From contig NZ_SRRO01000001.1 of assembly GCF_004785795.1 (NCBI RefSeq), positions 3,968,001 through 4,032,000 of the forward strand: a stretch of 64,000 bases of DNA, read 5' to 3'. Below are positions 32,956-42,186 of this stretch, in pieces (the stretch's first letter is position 1; every line of letters begins with the position of its first letter). The position numbers were made by a program, and so were the translations under genes. Under the pieces are notes generated by a model. That model ran no database searches and was not told where the DNA came from. It saw only the letters and a list, made by a program, of their open reading frames with translations. Source of the DNA: Nocardioides eburneiflavus (lineage in GTDB: Bacteria; Actinomycetota; Actinomycetes; Propionibacteriales; Nocardioidaceae).

Positions 32956-34008
32956 GTGTCAGCAGGGGCCGGACGGGCGACCATCACCGATGTCGCGCTC
33001 CGGGCGGGTGTGTCGCGCACCACCGTCTCGCACGCGATGAACGGCAAAGGCACCGTCAGTCCGGCGACCTCGGAGCGGGTGCGGGCCGTCGCTGCCGAGC
33101 TCGGCTACGAACCGAATGCCGTCGCTCGGGGGTTGCGGCAATCCCGACTGGGAGTCATCGCGCTGATCATCCGGCCTCTCGACAGCCTCGACACCGCCAA
33201 CCCCGAGGGCGTTGACTACTTCCTGCGCTTCGCCGGCTCAGCAGCGTTGAGCGCGGTCGACCGTGGCTACGGTCTGCTGCTCGCCTCGGACCCCACCCGC
33301 GACGACGCACCGGCGCCTGGACCCGCTGCGGACGGGTTCATCGTGGACTCACCCGTCGAGGACGACCCGCTCATTGCGCTGCTACGCCGCCGCGGGACCC
33401 CGTACGTGGCCGTCGGCGTCGCTCCAGACTCATCCGACGACACGCCCGCGGTGACCCACGACGCGGAAGCGGATACCGATCGGATCTTGGCGCACCTCAC
33501 CGCGGGCGGAGCCCGACGGATTGCGCTGGTCACTGGTACTGACCGCAACGACTGGAACCGTGTCGCCCATGCCGCGTACGTGGCGTGGGTCCAGCGCCAC
33601 GGCCACCTTGTGGACGTCCACGCGCTGGACGAGAGCAGCGGCGTGGCCGGCGGTCGCGCACTCGGTCTCGACCTGCTCAGCGGGAAGCTCGACGGTCAGT
33701 CGGGCCGGGGTGGGCGGCCGGACGCGGTGTACTGCCTCACCGGCCGGCACGCCGCCGGCGTCGCCGACGCCGCGAAGGAGCTGTCTCTGCGCATCCCGGA
33801 TGACGTGCAGGTCGTTGCGGGCTCCGACGCCGTGATGTGCCGTACCTCGGAGCCGCCTATCACCGCCCTGGACCTCAACCCGGAGCAGAACGCGCGCACG
33901 GCCGTGAACGCACTGGTCGCCGCCTTGTCCGGTCAACCTCCGCGATGGCCGCTGAGGGGAGCCGAGAACCACCTCATCGTGCGCGAGTCCACGTCGGCTC
34001 GGCGCTAG
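32956..34008 (+). CDS. LacI-family transcriptional regulator
   Basis: A 350-residue repressor. The LacI helix-turn-helix covers residues about 7-55 (TITDVALRAGVSRTTVSHAMNGKG) with the hinge helix PNAVARGLRQSR, then a periplasmic-binding-like ligand domain. GTG at 32956 was chosen because it leaves the usual short N-terminus. It probably controls the divergent C45-urease operon. It is a close paralogue of the LacI protein at 55241-56269 (shared RGLRQSRLGVIAL, EGVDYFLRFAG, ITGTDRNDWN-like stretch). Confidence 0.92.
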   Translation: MSAGAGRATITDVALRAGVSRTTVSHAMNGKGTVSPATSERVRAVAAELGYEPNAVARGLRQSRLGVIALIIRPLDSLDTANPEGVDYFLRFAGSAALSAVDRGYGLLLASDPTRDDAPAPGPAADGFIVDSPVEDDPLIALLRRRGTPYVAVGVAPDSSDDTPAVTHDAEADTDRILAHLTAGGARRIALVTGTDRNDWNRVAHAAYVAWVQRHGHLVDVHALDESSGVAGGRALGLDLLSGKLDGQSGRGGRPDAVYCLTGRHAAGVADAAKELSLRIPDDVQVVAGSDAVMCRTSEPPITALDLNPEQNARTAVNALVAALSGQPPRWPLRGAENHLIVRESTSARR

Positions 34009-34059
34009 GCGCGTCGTTTGTACGGCCCTGTCGGCAGGGGCGGCAGCGAGCGCACGTGC

Positions 34060-34215
34060 CTAGCTTGGCCAGTGCGCGCCCTGAAGGTTGAGGATCACGA
34101 CTCCGACGGCCACACTCAGTAGGGCCAGCATCTTCGGTGCGCCCCAGCAGTCGCCCAGCCCCGCGGCGACCTCGGCGGCGACCGCGAGCCGCAGGAGGGG
34201 CAGCGCGGTGGACAT
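34060..34215 (-). pseudogene. Small multidrug-resistance (SMR) transporter remnant
   Basis: A 51-codon frame. The start LLRLAVAAEVAAG resembles the first SMR helix with its conserved AEV. The end LALLSVAVGVVILNLQGAH resembles the last helix of SugE/EmrE proteins. The middle two helices are missing. An internally deleted SMR gene is the best reading, but a chance hydrophobic frame cannot be excluded. Confidence 0.4.
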
Positions 34216-34321
34216 GGGATTCCGTTCTGGGTGGCGGCCGGATGACGGTTCAGCGACCGTTCCAGTGGCCGTCATGGGAAGCTCGCAGCGACCCCGCAGG
34301 CTGGGCTCGCGAGTCGAGGAT

Positions 34322-35389
34322 TCAGATTTCGAGCCAGTCGTCTGCGGTGGTGTCGCACAGGTTTCCGTCCCGATACCGCAGTTGCGACCGCTCGAGGTCG
34401 AGCGAGATGGTGACGAGGGTGCGCCACCGCTGGCTCGGGTCGTCGGGGCGGCCAGGGTGTCGGCAGATAGCCGCGCCGTCGCTGGTATGGCTCAGCATGG
34501 CGGCTGTCCTGGCGCGGAGGTCCTCGCTTGTGAGCTCTGGGGCTTTGGCGGCGAGGCGGATCAGGCGGGCCCGGCTGTCGGGCTCGAGGGGACTGGGGCG
34601 CCGACCTTGAGAGAGGCTGGTGTCGATGAAGTGGTTGGTGTGACGCAGGAATCCATCAGGGTTCGCGTCCATCCGGCTCACTCCCGTCGGCGCAACCTCG
34701 AAGCATGCGCCCGTGGCGCGGCGGCCGTCGAAGGCGATCACGGTCAGCGCGACAGACGACGACACAGGGGCCGACCCGATGATGGCCTCCGCTGAGTCCA
34801 CGTCGACGGCCTCGTCGAGGACTCGTCTCGCCAGCACGTGGACCGGGACCCCCGGGTCACCCGAGTCCGATCCGTGACGAAGCAGGTTGAAGTGAACGCC
34901 AAGGCCTGCCCTCGAGACACCGATCTTCCCGACGATGCCGCACTCCGTCAGTGTCTTGACGGTCGCGCCGGACGACGACCGAAGCTGCCACGCGACGGTC
35001 AGGTCGGCGAGCGCTTCGTGCCAGTCCCACGTCTGGATGGTCCGCGGTGCACCCGAGCTGGGCAGGAAGACGGCCGTGGAGCATTCACCCGGCAGCCGGG
35101 TGACGGCGTGGGCCAGGATTTCGCTGCGCGCGTTGAGAGCAGCGATGTTCCACGGGAGCAGGCCGCTGCCCTCGGCGATGCCGAGCATCTCCTCGGCCAG
35201 GTCGGGGGCCCAGTCCTGCACGCGGTCGAACGACGCCTCGGCGACGTCGTGGGCGAGGTGGGTCACGCCGTTCTCGGCGAAGATGGCCTTGTAGGTGTCC
35301 CACACGCGACCGACCGGCGAAGTCGCGCCCAGCTCGTAGCCCCGTGTGCGCGGGTCCGCCGCGTCGGTGCGGACGACTGCGGTGCCCAT
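34322..35389 (-). CDS. C45-family acyltransferase / amidohydrolase, second paralogue
   Basis: A 355-residue Ntn-hydrolase clearly related to the protein at 31757-32848. It shares LNARSEILA, LPGECSTA with the putative nucleophile Cys, IQTWDWHEAL, GIVGKIGVSRAGLGVHFNLL and APVSSSVALT. It starts at the last base of the agmatine deiminase gene (TGATG), so the two are co-translated. That coupling suggests it acts on the same compound, for instance releasing agmatine or putrescine from an N-acyl conjugate; this is inference. Confidence 0.82.
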   Translation of the reverse strand: MGTAVVRTDAADPRTRGYELGATSPVGRVWDTYKAIFAENGVTHLAHDVAEASFDRVQDWAPDLAEEMLGIAEGSGLLPWNIAALNARSEILAHAVTRLPGECSTAVFLPSSGAPRTIQTWDWHEALADLTVAWQLRSSSGATVKTLTECGIVGKIGVSRAGLGVHFNLLRHGSDSGDPGVPVHVLARRVLDEAVDVDSAEAIIGSAPVSSSVALTVIAFDGRRATGACFEVAPTGVSRMDANPDGFLRHTNHFIDTSLSQGRRPSPLEPDSRARLIRLAAKAPELTSEDLRARTAAMLSHTSDGAAICRHPGRPDDPSQRWRTLVTISLDLERSQLRYRDGNLCDTTADDWLEI

Positions 35390-36477
35390 CAGCGAGGAGA
35401 CACAGCTGGGGCGGCCGGCTGCTGCTGGGTGATGCAGTGGATCCCGCCTCCGCGCTCGAACAGGGGTCGTGCGTCGAGCTGCACGACGTTCCGGCCGGGG
35501 TAAGCGGCGGCCAGGACTTCACGAGAGACGTCATCGCCGGGGTCGCCGAACGCGCAAGCCACCACGACACCGTTGGCGACGTAGTGGTTGACGTAGCTGT
35601 AGTCGACGAACCCGTGGTGGTCGCGGAGCACGGTTGGTGCTGGCAGCGCCACCAGGTCCATCGGGTTGCCGTCCGCGTCCGTGGCTGCGGAAAGCACCGC
35701 GAACAGCTGCTGGGACACGGCGTGGTCGGGGTGTTCCGCGTTTGTTTGGTGATGCACCAACACACGGCCCGTGGCGTCGAAGGTGGCGAGCAGGTCGACG
35801 TGGCCCTTCGTGCCGAACCGTTCGCTGTCGCGGGTCAGGCCGCGCGGCAACCAGATCACCGACCGGGCGCCGAGGGTGCGGTTCAGCTCGTCCTCCACCT
35901 GCTGCTTGGTCCAGCCGGAGTTGCGCAGCTGATCGAGCTGCACCGTCTCGGTCACGAGGAACGTTCCGCGGCCGTCGGTGTGGATGCCGCCGCCCTCGTT
36001 GACCATGGGAGAGTCGATCCGTGTCGCGCCACTGACGTCGGTCGCCACGCCACTTGCGAGGGCGTCGTGATCCCAGGTGGCCCAGTCCTGCTGGCCCCAC
36101 CCGTTGAAGACCCAGTTCACCGCCCCCAGGGGACTGAAGCCACCAGAGGCGCCCGAACCTCCTGACGCGGCGCGGCCGTGGACGAACGTAGGTCCGATGT
36201 CGCGATACCAGGCATCATCGAGCTGCACCTCGTGGACGTCGATGTCATCGGCGAGCAGCCGCCGGGCCTTCTCACGCTCGCGGGGCGGCACGAGCATGCG
36301 CAGCGGCTCGTACTCCGCGATGGTGTTGGCGACCGACGCCCACATCGCACGAGCCACGTCCGCTTCATGAGCGGTGTCGCCGAGGGTGTAGCCGCCGCCC
36401 GGCCACGCCATCCACGTGCACTCGTGCGGATCGGTCTCCGAAGGCATGGACCACTCGCCGATGCTCCTGCCACTCAC
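35389..36477 (-). CDS. aguA: Agmatine deiminase (peptidyl-arginine-deiminase family)
   Basis: A 362-residue guanidino-group deiminase that converts agmatine to N-carbamoylputrescine plus ammonia. Visible family motifs are MPSETDPHECTWMAWP, DDAWYRDIGPTFV, VNEGGGIHTDG, the catalytic His in KGHVDLLATF and the nucleophile Cys in RGGGIHCITQQQP. The GTG start at 36477 follows GGAGAG by seven bases; the ATG of MPSE is ten codons further in. Deimination would feed the carbamoylputrescine-amidase-like protein at 41095-42090. A near-palindrome lies 35-51 bases upstream of the start. Confidence 0.9.
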   Translation of the reverse strand: MSGRSIGEWSMPSETDPHECTWMAWPGGGYTLGDTAHEADVARAMWASVANTIAEYEPLRMLVPPREREKARRLLADDIDVHEVQLDDAWYRDIGPTFVHGRAASGGSGASGGFSPLGAVNWVFNGWGQQDWATWDHDALASGVATDVSGATRIDSPMVNEGGGIHTDGRGTFLVTETVQLDQLRNSGWTKQQVEDELNRTLGARSVIWLPRGLTRDSERFGTKGHVDLLATFDATGRVLVHHQTNAEHPDHAVSQQLFAVLSAATDADGNPMDLVALPAPTVLRDHHGFVDYSYVNHYVANGVVVACAFGDPGDDVSREVLAAAYPGRNVVQLDARPLFERGGGIHCITQQQPAAPAVSPR

Positions 36478-36511
36478 GTGCTTCTCTCCATCCTGACCGA
36501 CTGCTGCTTGA

Positions 36512-36528
36512 TTTGAACGGCGCTCAAA
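36512..36528 (-). promoter_or_regulatory. Near-palindrome upstream of agmatine deiminase
   Basis: TTTGAACGGCGCTCAAA is a 17-mer with five-base perfect arms (TTTGA/TCAAA) and a mostly symmetric core. It lies between the TetR gene at 36636 and the aguA start, where a TetR-type repressor could block the aguA promoter. Confidence 0.45.
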
Positions 36529-36635
36529 CTTGCGCCCAAGATAGGCCCCGGCCCCCAACGCCGCAAGTGGCGACCGGATCGCGAAACCCGAATCAAGGGT
36601 CGCCGCGGGCGTGATGGCCCCATGGGCCGCGCTGG

Positions 36636-37223
36636 TCAGTGCGTGGGGGCGAGCTCGGGCACGAGGGCGGCGACGTGGCGCCACACGAGTGAGACGTCGA
36701 TGGCGTCCTCGCCAGTCATGATCGCGACGCTGAGCCCGTCCAGCAGGGCGACGATGCGACGCATCACGAGCTCTGGCTCGTGCACGCCGGCTTCGTCAAG
36801 CAGTGCCGTGAAGTCTGGGCGCCACTCGTGGTCCAAGGCTGCCTGCGATCTGGCGAGTCCTTCGACGCGCAGGGCCCGGGGCCACATCTCGATCCACAGC
36901 AGCCACCGCGGGTCGGCCGGACCGGTGGGGACGTAGAGGTTCACGAGCCCCTCGAGCTTGTCGGACACCGAGTTCTCCGACGCCATCACCGCGGCCCGCT
37001 CTACGGCGAGCTGGCTCTCGCTCCACCGCAGCACGTCGAGGAGCAGCTCGTCCTTGGACCCGAAGTAGTAGAGCAGGTGACTGGCGCTGGTCTCCACGCG
37101 CCGGCCCAGCTCGGCCAGGGTCAGCTCAGCGAGGCCTCGTTCGATCACCAGCTCCCACGCAGCCTCCAGTACCCGCTCGCGCGGCCGGTCCAGCCGGCGG
37201 TTACGACGCGAAGGCGTACTCAC
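36636..37223 (-). CDS. TetR-family transcriptional regulator
   Basis: A 195-residue regulator with the TetR_N domain at about residues 12-60 (RVLEAAWELVIERGLAELTLAELGRRVETSASHLLYYF) and a C-terminal ligand domain (TetR_C-like, WLLWIEMWPRALR). The GTG start at 37223 gives the usual short N-terminus. It lies directly upstream of aguA in the same direction and is divergent from another TetR gene, with tandem operators between them. Confidence 0.9.
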   Translation of the reverse strand: MSTPSRRNRRLDRPRERVLEAAWELVIERGLAELTLAELGRRVETSASHLLYYFGSKDELLLDVLRWSESQLAVERAAVMASENSVSDKLEGLVNLYVPTGPADPRWLLWIEMWPRALRVEGLARSQAALDHEWRPDFTALLDEAGVHEPELVMRRIVALLDGLSVAIMTGEDAIDVSLVWRHVAALVPELAPTH

Positions 37224-37335
37224 CGGCCTGAGCCTAGGGCAGCGTGCCCACAACGCCGGGCGCGTGTAGTGATTGGCGGCACGCGTCGGGCCCATCGGGA
37301 CGCCTGTCCCCTCACCGGTCGGCTGCCGAGATTTG

Positions 37336-37374
37336 TTGGCCCTCTGACCAACAACCTATTGGCCAAACGACCAA
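37336..37374 (+). promoter_or_regulatory. Two tandem operator-like palindromes
   Basis: TTGGCCCTCTGACCAA (37336-37351) and TTGGCCAAACGACCAA (37359-37374) share the form TTGGCC-N4-GACCAA with centres 23 bp apart, about two helical turns. They lie between the divergent TetR genes, the second ending 19 bp before the GTG at 37394. They probably bind one of the two repressors as paired dimers. Confidence 0.7.
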
Positions 37375-37393
37375 AAGCGGCTAAGTTCCCTCC

Positions 37394-38065
37394 GTGACGA
37401 CAGCAACGGGCCGACCGCGGACACGGCTTTCGCCTGAGCACCGGCGAGCCGAGATCGTCACCGCAGCGGCCGAGGTCGCCCTTCGTGAGGGCCTGGAGTG
37501 CATCACGCTGCGTCGCGTCGCGGCCGCCGTGCACGTGCGCCCTGGGCTCATCAGCCACTACTTCTCGGAAGTTGACGCTCTCGTGGCGGCCGCCTTCGCC
37601 CACGCGACGAACGGCGAGAGCCAGATCTTGTTCCCCGCGGACGACACCCGGTCCGTGGACCGCCGCGTTGTCACGCTGCTCGACGGGGTTCTCTCCCCCG
37701 ATGCCGCTGACTTCAGCCGACTGTGGATGAGCGCCAGAATCGTGAGCCGCCACAACGCGGCCCTGCGGGCCGTGGTGACCGCGCAGGAGGAGACGAACCG
37801 ACACCAACTGATCCAGCTGATCCGAGCTGGAGTGGAGGGCGGCACATTCGCCTGCACGACCATCGAGCGGTCTGCGCTGCTCATCTTCATCCTGCTCGAC
37901 GCGACCACGACTTACGTCAACAAGGACGTCACCGAGGTGACCGACCTCGTCGGCACCTTGCTGTTCGACACCACCGAACGCGAGCTCGGCGTGCCGGCCG
38001 GCACCCTGCGTTCGCTGTCCGCCCAGCTGGCCCCCGCGGGGCTGGCGGCGACCACCTCACCATGA
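37394..38065 (+). CDS. TetR-family regulator, BetI-like
   Basis: A 223-residue regulator. The DNA-binding domain (AEIVTAAAEVALREGLECITLRRVAAAVHVRPGLISHYF) is followed by a BetI-type C-terminal domain (FSRLWMSARIVSRHNAALRAVV). BetI and relatives respond to choline or other amines. It precedes the second binding-protein gene (38297) in the same direction with a 231-bp gap that shows no gene, so it may control that gene. It starts with GTG. Confidence 0.9.
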   Translation: MTTATGRPRTRLSPEHRRAEIVTAAAEVALREGLECITLRRVAAAVHVRPGLISHYFSEVDALVAAAFAHATNGESQILFPADDTRSVDRRVVTLLDGVLSPDAADFSRLWMSARIVSRHNAALRAVVTAQEETNRHQLIQLIRAGVEGGTFACTTIERSALLIFILLDATTTYVNKDVTEVTDLVGTLLFDTTERELGVPAGTLRSLSAQLAPAGLAATTSP

Positions 38066-38296
38066 GCTTCCCTCCGGTACCCCAGTCTGGCCGCCGCGCG
38101 GGTAACCCCCGACGGCACGGCCGTGGTGGGTAGCGCCGACATTGCCGAGCAGCGGCCGATCGCCAGCTGCTCGACCACAAGGGCCACCCCGCCGCTTCAC
38201 GGGCCATGACAAGGCCCGCTCGCGGCGATCCCGCCTGCACACACCTAACACTGAGCCGCCGCGCCGACGCCGAGCTCTGACCCAACGGAGAACCGT

Positions 38297-39949
38297 ATGA
38301 CACACAGCACCCAACGACGACTGGCCGCGCTGGCCGGAGTTGCCATCTTGGCGAGTGGCACGCTCGCTGCCTGCGCGAGCAGCCCGGAACGCGATCAGTC
38401 GGACAAGGAGTCGTCCTACGAGCTCACGACCATGACCCCGGAACCGACGACGGAAGTCGACTCCGTGAGCTGGAACGTGTTTCAGGGCGAGCCCTGGACG
38501 CTGAACCCGTTCAACTCGGCCGATTACGCGCCCAACATGATCAACTCGAACATGTGCGAGACGCTGCTGCAGCAGACGCCAGACTTCGAGATCAAGCCCA
38601 ACCTGGCGCAGTCGTACAAGAACATCGACCCCCTCACCTGGGTCTATGCCCTACGCGAGGGGGTCACATTCTGGGACGGCTCCCCGATGACCGCCGCCGA
38701 TGTGGCGGCGTCGATGAACTACAGCCTCGAGAATCCCACCTCGTTCCAGCACTACCTGTACGCCGGCGTGGACTCCGTGACCGAGACCGGACCCATGCAG
38801 GTCACCGTGAAGCTGAAGAAGCCCAACTACCTGTTCAACGACCAGCTCGCCAGCTACGCGGGCGTCGTGGTGCAGAAGAAGTACCTCGAGGCGCACCCTG
38901 ACGACCTCGGGACCGCCGAAGGCGGCCTGATGTGCACGGGGCCGTTCCAGTTCGACTCCTGGAAGCGCGGAGACTCCATCACCCTCAGCCGATACGACGG
39001 GTACTGGAACGACGCGCTCAAGCCGAAGACCGAGCAGCTGAAGTTCACGTTCCTCACTGACGACAACGCCATCACCTCCGCGCTGCTGACCGGCGAGATC
39101 GACGGCACCTACGCCCCGCCGGCGGCCGCCACCAAGCGGCTGATGGGCAGCGAGGTCGGTGAGCTGGCGTTCGGGCCGGCGCCGCTGGTCGTCACGCTGT
39201 TCTTCCCCAACCCCAAGGGCGCGATGGCCGACTCCGCCATCCGCAAGGCCCTCCAGGCCAACATCGACTGGGCCGGGATCGCAACCGAGGCCTTCGGGGG
39301 CATCGGCGGCCCGGCACCGCTGCAGACAGCACCCGCCTCCTACGGCTCCGCCGAGGAACAGCTCACTGCGCTGGCCGATGAGTACGAGACGACTGGCGAA
39401 CCGAACCTCGAGGCCGCCAAGTCGGCCCTCGAGGCCGCCTCGAAGGAGGCACTGGCCAAGACCATCACGATGGTGGTGCCCGAGCAGGCGGAGACCCAGC
39501 AGCTCGGCGTCGCAGTGAAGGCCGCCGCGGACCAGCTGGGGCTGAACTTCGAGCTGCAGGTTGTCCCCGCGACGCAGTACACCAACTACCTGTACGACCC
39601 GAAGACCCGCGGCACCACCGACATCCTCTACACCACCTTCTGGCCGAACATCCCCAACCCCCTGGACTGGATGCAGATCACGGCCGTCACCGGCGGCTCG
39701 TTCAACCCCTATGGCTACGACGGCATCGACGACATGTGGGCAGAGGCCGTCGCCACCAAGGACATCAACGAGCGGGCCAGTCTCACCGCCGACATCGAGC
39801 GGAAACTGCGTGAGGACCTGCTGCCCATGACCCCGGGCATCTACCAGGACAACGCCGTGTGGCAGCACAACCGAATCACCGGCGCACCGGCCGCGTTCAA
39901 CTACACCTTCTACCCGTGGGCCGCGCACATCGGCGGGACAGGCGAGTAG
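38297..39949 (+). CDS. Family 5 solute-binding lipoprotein, stand-alone paralogue
   Basis: A 550-residue lipoprotein with lipobox LAAC (C26) and the SBP_bac_5 fold (WVYALREGVTFWDGSPMTAADV, ITSALLTGEIDGTYAPP). It closely resembles the binding protein at 21460-23121, including the NMCETLL motif and the C-terminal ITGAPAAFNYTFYPWAAHIGG. No permease genes accompany it, so it may share the transporter encoded at 23.1-27.0 kb and widen its range. GGAGAACC precedes the ATG. Confidence 0.92.
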   Translation: MTHSTQRRLAALAGVAILASGTLAACASSPERDQSDKESSYELTTMTPEPTTEVDSVSWNVFQGEPWTLNPFNSADYAPNMINSNMCETLLQQTPDFEIKPNLAQSYKNIDPLTWVYALREGVTFWDGSPMTAADVAASMNYSLENPTSFQHYLYAGVDSVTETGPMQVTVKLKKPNYLFNDQLASYAGVVVQKKYLEAHPDDLGTAEGGLMCTGPFQFDSWKRGDSITLSRYDGYWNDALKPKTEQLKFTFLTDDNAITSALLTGEIDGTYAPPAAATKRLMGSEVGELAFGPAPLVVTLFFPNPKGAMADSAIRKALQANIDWAGIATEAFGGIGGPAPLQTAPASYGSAEEQLTALADEYETTGEPNLEAAKSALEAASKEALAKTITMVVPEQAETQQLGVAVKAAADQLGLNFELQVVPATQYTNYLYDPKTRGTTDILYTTFWPNIPNPLDWMQITAVTGGSFNPYGYDGIDDMWAEAVATKDINERASLTADIERKLREDLLPMTPGIYQDNAVWQHNRITGAPAAFNYTFYPWAAHIGGTGE

Positions 39950-39964
39950 CAGCGACACGCCGCA

Positions 39965-40001
39965 CGAGGGCCGTGTTCGGAGACCCCGGGCACGGCCCTC
40001 G
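39965..40001 (+). terminator. Bidirectional terminator stem-loop
   Basis: CGAGGGCCGTG pairs perfectly with CACGGCCCTCG over a 15-base loop. It lies between the binding-protein gene (rightward, stop 39949) and the ureohydrolase gene (leftward, stop 40142), so it can end both transcripts. Confidence 0.75.
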
Positions 40002-40141
40002 TTGCCCAAGACGGGGCAGTCGCCGCGGGTCTGATGGAGGCTCTGACCTGCACCACCATTCGTGCAGCAGTCCCGAATGGACAAGGAGCTGCCTCGCTGC
40101 ACCCCTTCTGCCGGGCGGTCTAGATTCCTCGGGACCCTGGG

Positions 40142-41098
40142 TCACGGCTGCGACGTCGAGTTCCGTCCCAGAACTGCCAAGAGCTCGTACGCCACGTGGG
40201 CTGCCGCGATTCCTGTGATCTCGGCATGGTCGTATGCAGGCGCTACTTCGACGATGTCGGCTCCGACAACTTGGCAGCCGACCAAGGTGCGCAGGGTATG
40301 CAACAGCTCGCGGCTCGTGAGCCCGCCAGCCTCGGGGGTCCCGGTCCCGGGAGCGAACGCCGGATCGAGTACGTCGATGTCGATCGAGACGTAGACGGGC
40401 CGGTCCCCGAGCCGCTCCTTCATGCGATCCGTCACCGCGCTCAACCCGTGGGTCTGATAGTCGTCCGCTGACACCACCTGGAATCCGAGTGCTCGGTCGT
40501 CCGCCAAGTCCTGGGCGCCGTACAAAGGGCCGCGGATCCCCACGTGAAGGCATCCCTCTGGATCGAGGAGGCCTTCCTCGGAGGCTCGGCGGAAAGGCGT
40601 CCCGTGCGTGTAAGGAGCGCCGAAGTAGGTGTCCCAGGTGTCGAGGTGGGCGTCGAAGTGGAGCACGGAGATGGGTCCGTGCCGACGGTGCAGGGAGCGA
40701 AGCAGAGGCAACGCGATGGTGTGGTCGCCACCGATAGTCAACAGAGAGCGCGAGCGCTCGGCGAGTCCGTCGGCTCCTCGCTCGATCGTGTCGATCGCTT
40801 CGACGAGATCGAACGGGTTCACGGCGAGGTCTCCGGCGTCGGCGACCTGCTGAACTCCGAACGGGTGCACGTCCAGAGCGGGGTGGTAGGGCCGCATCAG
40901 CTTGGAGGCAGCACGGACATGGCTCGGGCCGAATCGCGCTCCAGGACGGTAGGACACACCGGAGTCGAATGGCACACCCACGATGGCTACGTCAGCCTCG
41001 GCGACAGCGTCCAGCTCGGGCAATTTGGCGAACGTTGCTGGACCCGCGAAGCGCGGGACTCGGGAAGCGTCCACAGGACCCGCTGGCGGCTTCATCAT
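40142..41098 (-). CDS. Ureohydrolase (agmatinase / guanidinobutyrase type)
   Basis: A 318-residue Mn-dependent arginase-family enzyme that cleaves a guanidino compound to an amine plus urea. Metal ligands are in [13 protein letters not shown] and [24 protein letters not shown] and the GITSRE-like GGLTSREL match agmatinase or guanidinobutyrase more than arginase. If agmatine is the substrate it yields putrescine and urea, and urease is encoded nearby. It is the last gene of a nine-gene leftward operon starting at 48626 and overlaps the amidase gene by four bases. Confidence 0.88.
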   Translation of the reverse strand: MMKPPAGPVDASRVPRFAGPATFAKLPELDAVAEADVAIVGVPFDSGVSYRPGARFGPSHVRAASKLMRPYHPALDVHPFGVQQVADAGDLAVNPFDLVEAIDTIERGADGLAERSRSLLTIGGDHTIALPLLRSLHRRHGPISVLHFDAHLDTWDTYFGAPYTHGTPFRRASEEGLLDPEGCLHVGIRGPLYGAQDLADDRALGFQVVSADDYQTHGLSAVTDRMKERLGDRPVYVSIDIDVLDPAFAPGTGTPEAGGLTSRELLHTLRTLVGCQVVGADIVEVAPAYDHAEITGIAAAHVAYELLAVLGRNSTSQP

Positions 41099-42090
41099 GA
41101 CGACCTTTCGGTGTGCGCGGCGTGGTGGTCTCCGACGAGGGACCCGCTGATCGCGCCCTGCGGCGCCACGAGGGTCCCGTAGGTGTCAGGCCGCCGTGTG
41201 GTGAGGAACGGGAACAGTTCCAGCCAGTCGGTGCGCTGGTCCAGGTCGAGCGTGGCCACCAGCACCACGTCGCCCGCCCTGGGCGCTTCCACGAGCACGC
41301 GACCGTAGGGGTCGCTGATGAACGAGGAACCGTAGAACGTGATGAGGCCTTCATCGCCCCACCGGTTCGGAACCACCATGAAGAGTCCGCTGGTGATCCC
41401 GTGCCCGACGATGACGTGACGCCACAGGGGCTGGGTATCGAAGTCGTCGTGGTCAGGTTCAGACCCGATGGCCGTGGGGTAGGCGAGCACCTCCGCGCCC
41501 GCCAAGGAGTAGGCCCGAGCCACCTCCGGGAACCATTCGTCCCAGCAGGTCGGGAGGCCGACCTTGGGCGCAGACGGGAGCGGCAACTCGTACACCGGGT
41601 AGGGCGTCTCCGCAGGGCCCGGGCGGAAGTAGGTGTCCTCGTAGTAGCCCGCCGTCACCGGGATGTGCAACTTGCGTGTGCGTCCGACGAGCCGACCATC
41701 GGGGGCGACCATGATGGCGGTGTTGTAGCCGCGTCCGTCGTCACCGGGGGCGGCCCGTTCGTAGAGCGAGGCGTGGACGAACACGCCGTGGGCATTCGCC
41801 AGCCTGGAGGCGAGGCCGAATGTGGGGCCGTGTTCGAGGTCCTCAGCGCCGTCGACGGGACGGTCGCCAGCGGGGACATCAGCGGGATAGCGCATGAGGG
41901 TGAGCTCGGGCAGGAAGACGACTTCGGCGCCGGCGTCGGCCGCTGATCGGACCCCGTCTTCGATCACGGCAGCATGTTCGTCCGCGTCCTCGTGCCACTG
42001 GGTTTGGACGGCTGCCACGGTGAGCGCGGCACGGTCCCTTGCCCCGACGCGTGCCAAGGACGGCAGGGTTTCGGCTCGCAAGATGTTCAT
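41095..42090 (-). CDS. Nitrilase-family amidase, N-carbamoylputrescine amidase-like
   Basis: A 331-residue C-N hydrolase. The catalytic triad is Glu in FLPELTL, Lys in TRKLHIPV and Cys in [12 protein letters not shown]; the CWDxWFPE form and [16 protein letters not shown] are typical of N-carbamoylputrescine amidases (AguB). It would hydrolyse the product of agmatine deiminase to putrescine, CO2 and ammonia. It has about 25 extra N-terminal residues compared with usual AguB. GGAGAACG precedes the ATG at 42090. Confidence 0.85.
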   Translation of the reverse strand: MNILRAETLPSLARVGARDRAALTVAAVQTQWHEDADEHAAVIEDGVRSAADAGAEVVFLPELTLMRYPADVPAGDRPVDGAEDLEHGPTFGLASRLANAHGVFVHASLYERAAPGDDGRGYNTAIMVAPDGRLVGRTRKLHIPVTAGYYEDTYFRPGPAETPYPVYELPLPSAPKVGLPTCWDEWFPEVARAYSLAGAEVLAYPTAIGSEPDHDDFDTQPLWRHVIVGHGITSGLFMVVPNRWGDEGLITFYGSSFISDPYGRVLVEAPRAGDVVLVATLDLDQRTDWLELFPFLTTRRPDTYGTLVAPQGAISGSLVGDHHAAHTERSS

Positions 42091-42186
42091 GATCGTTCTC
42101 CATTCGAGGCATCAGAAGGCCTGTGGATCCGCGGCAGTGTGGACTGCTGCTGGGCTGGGTGTCGCGGGACGCTGGGAGGCTCTCCT

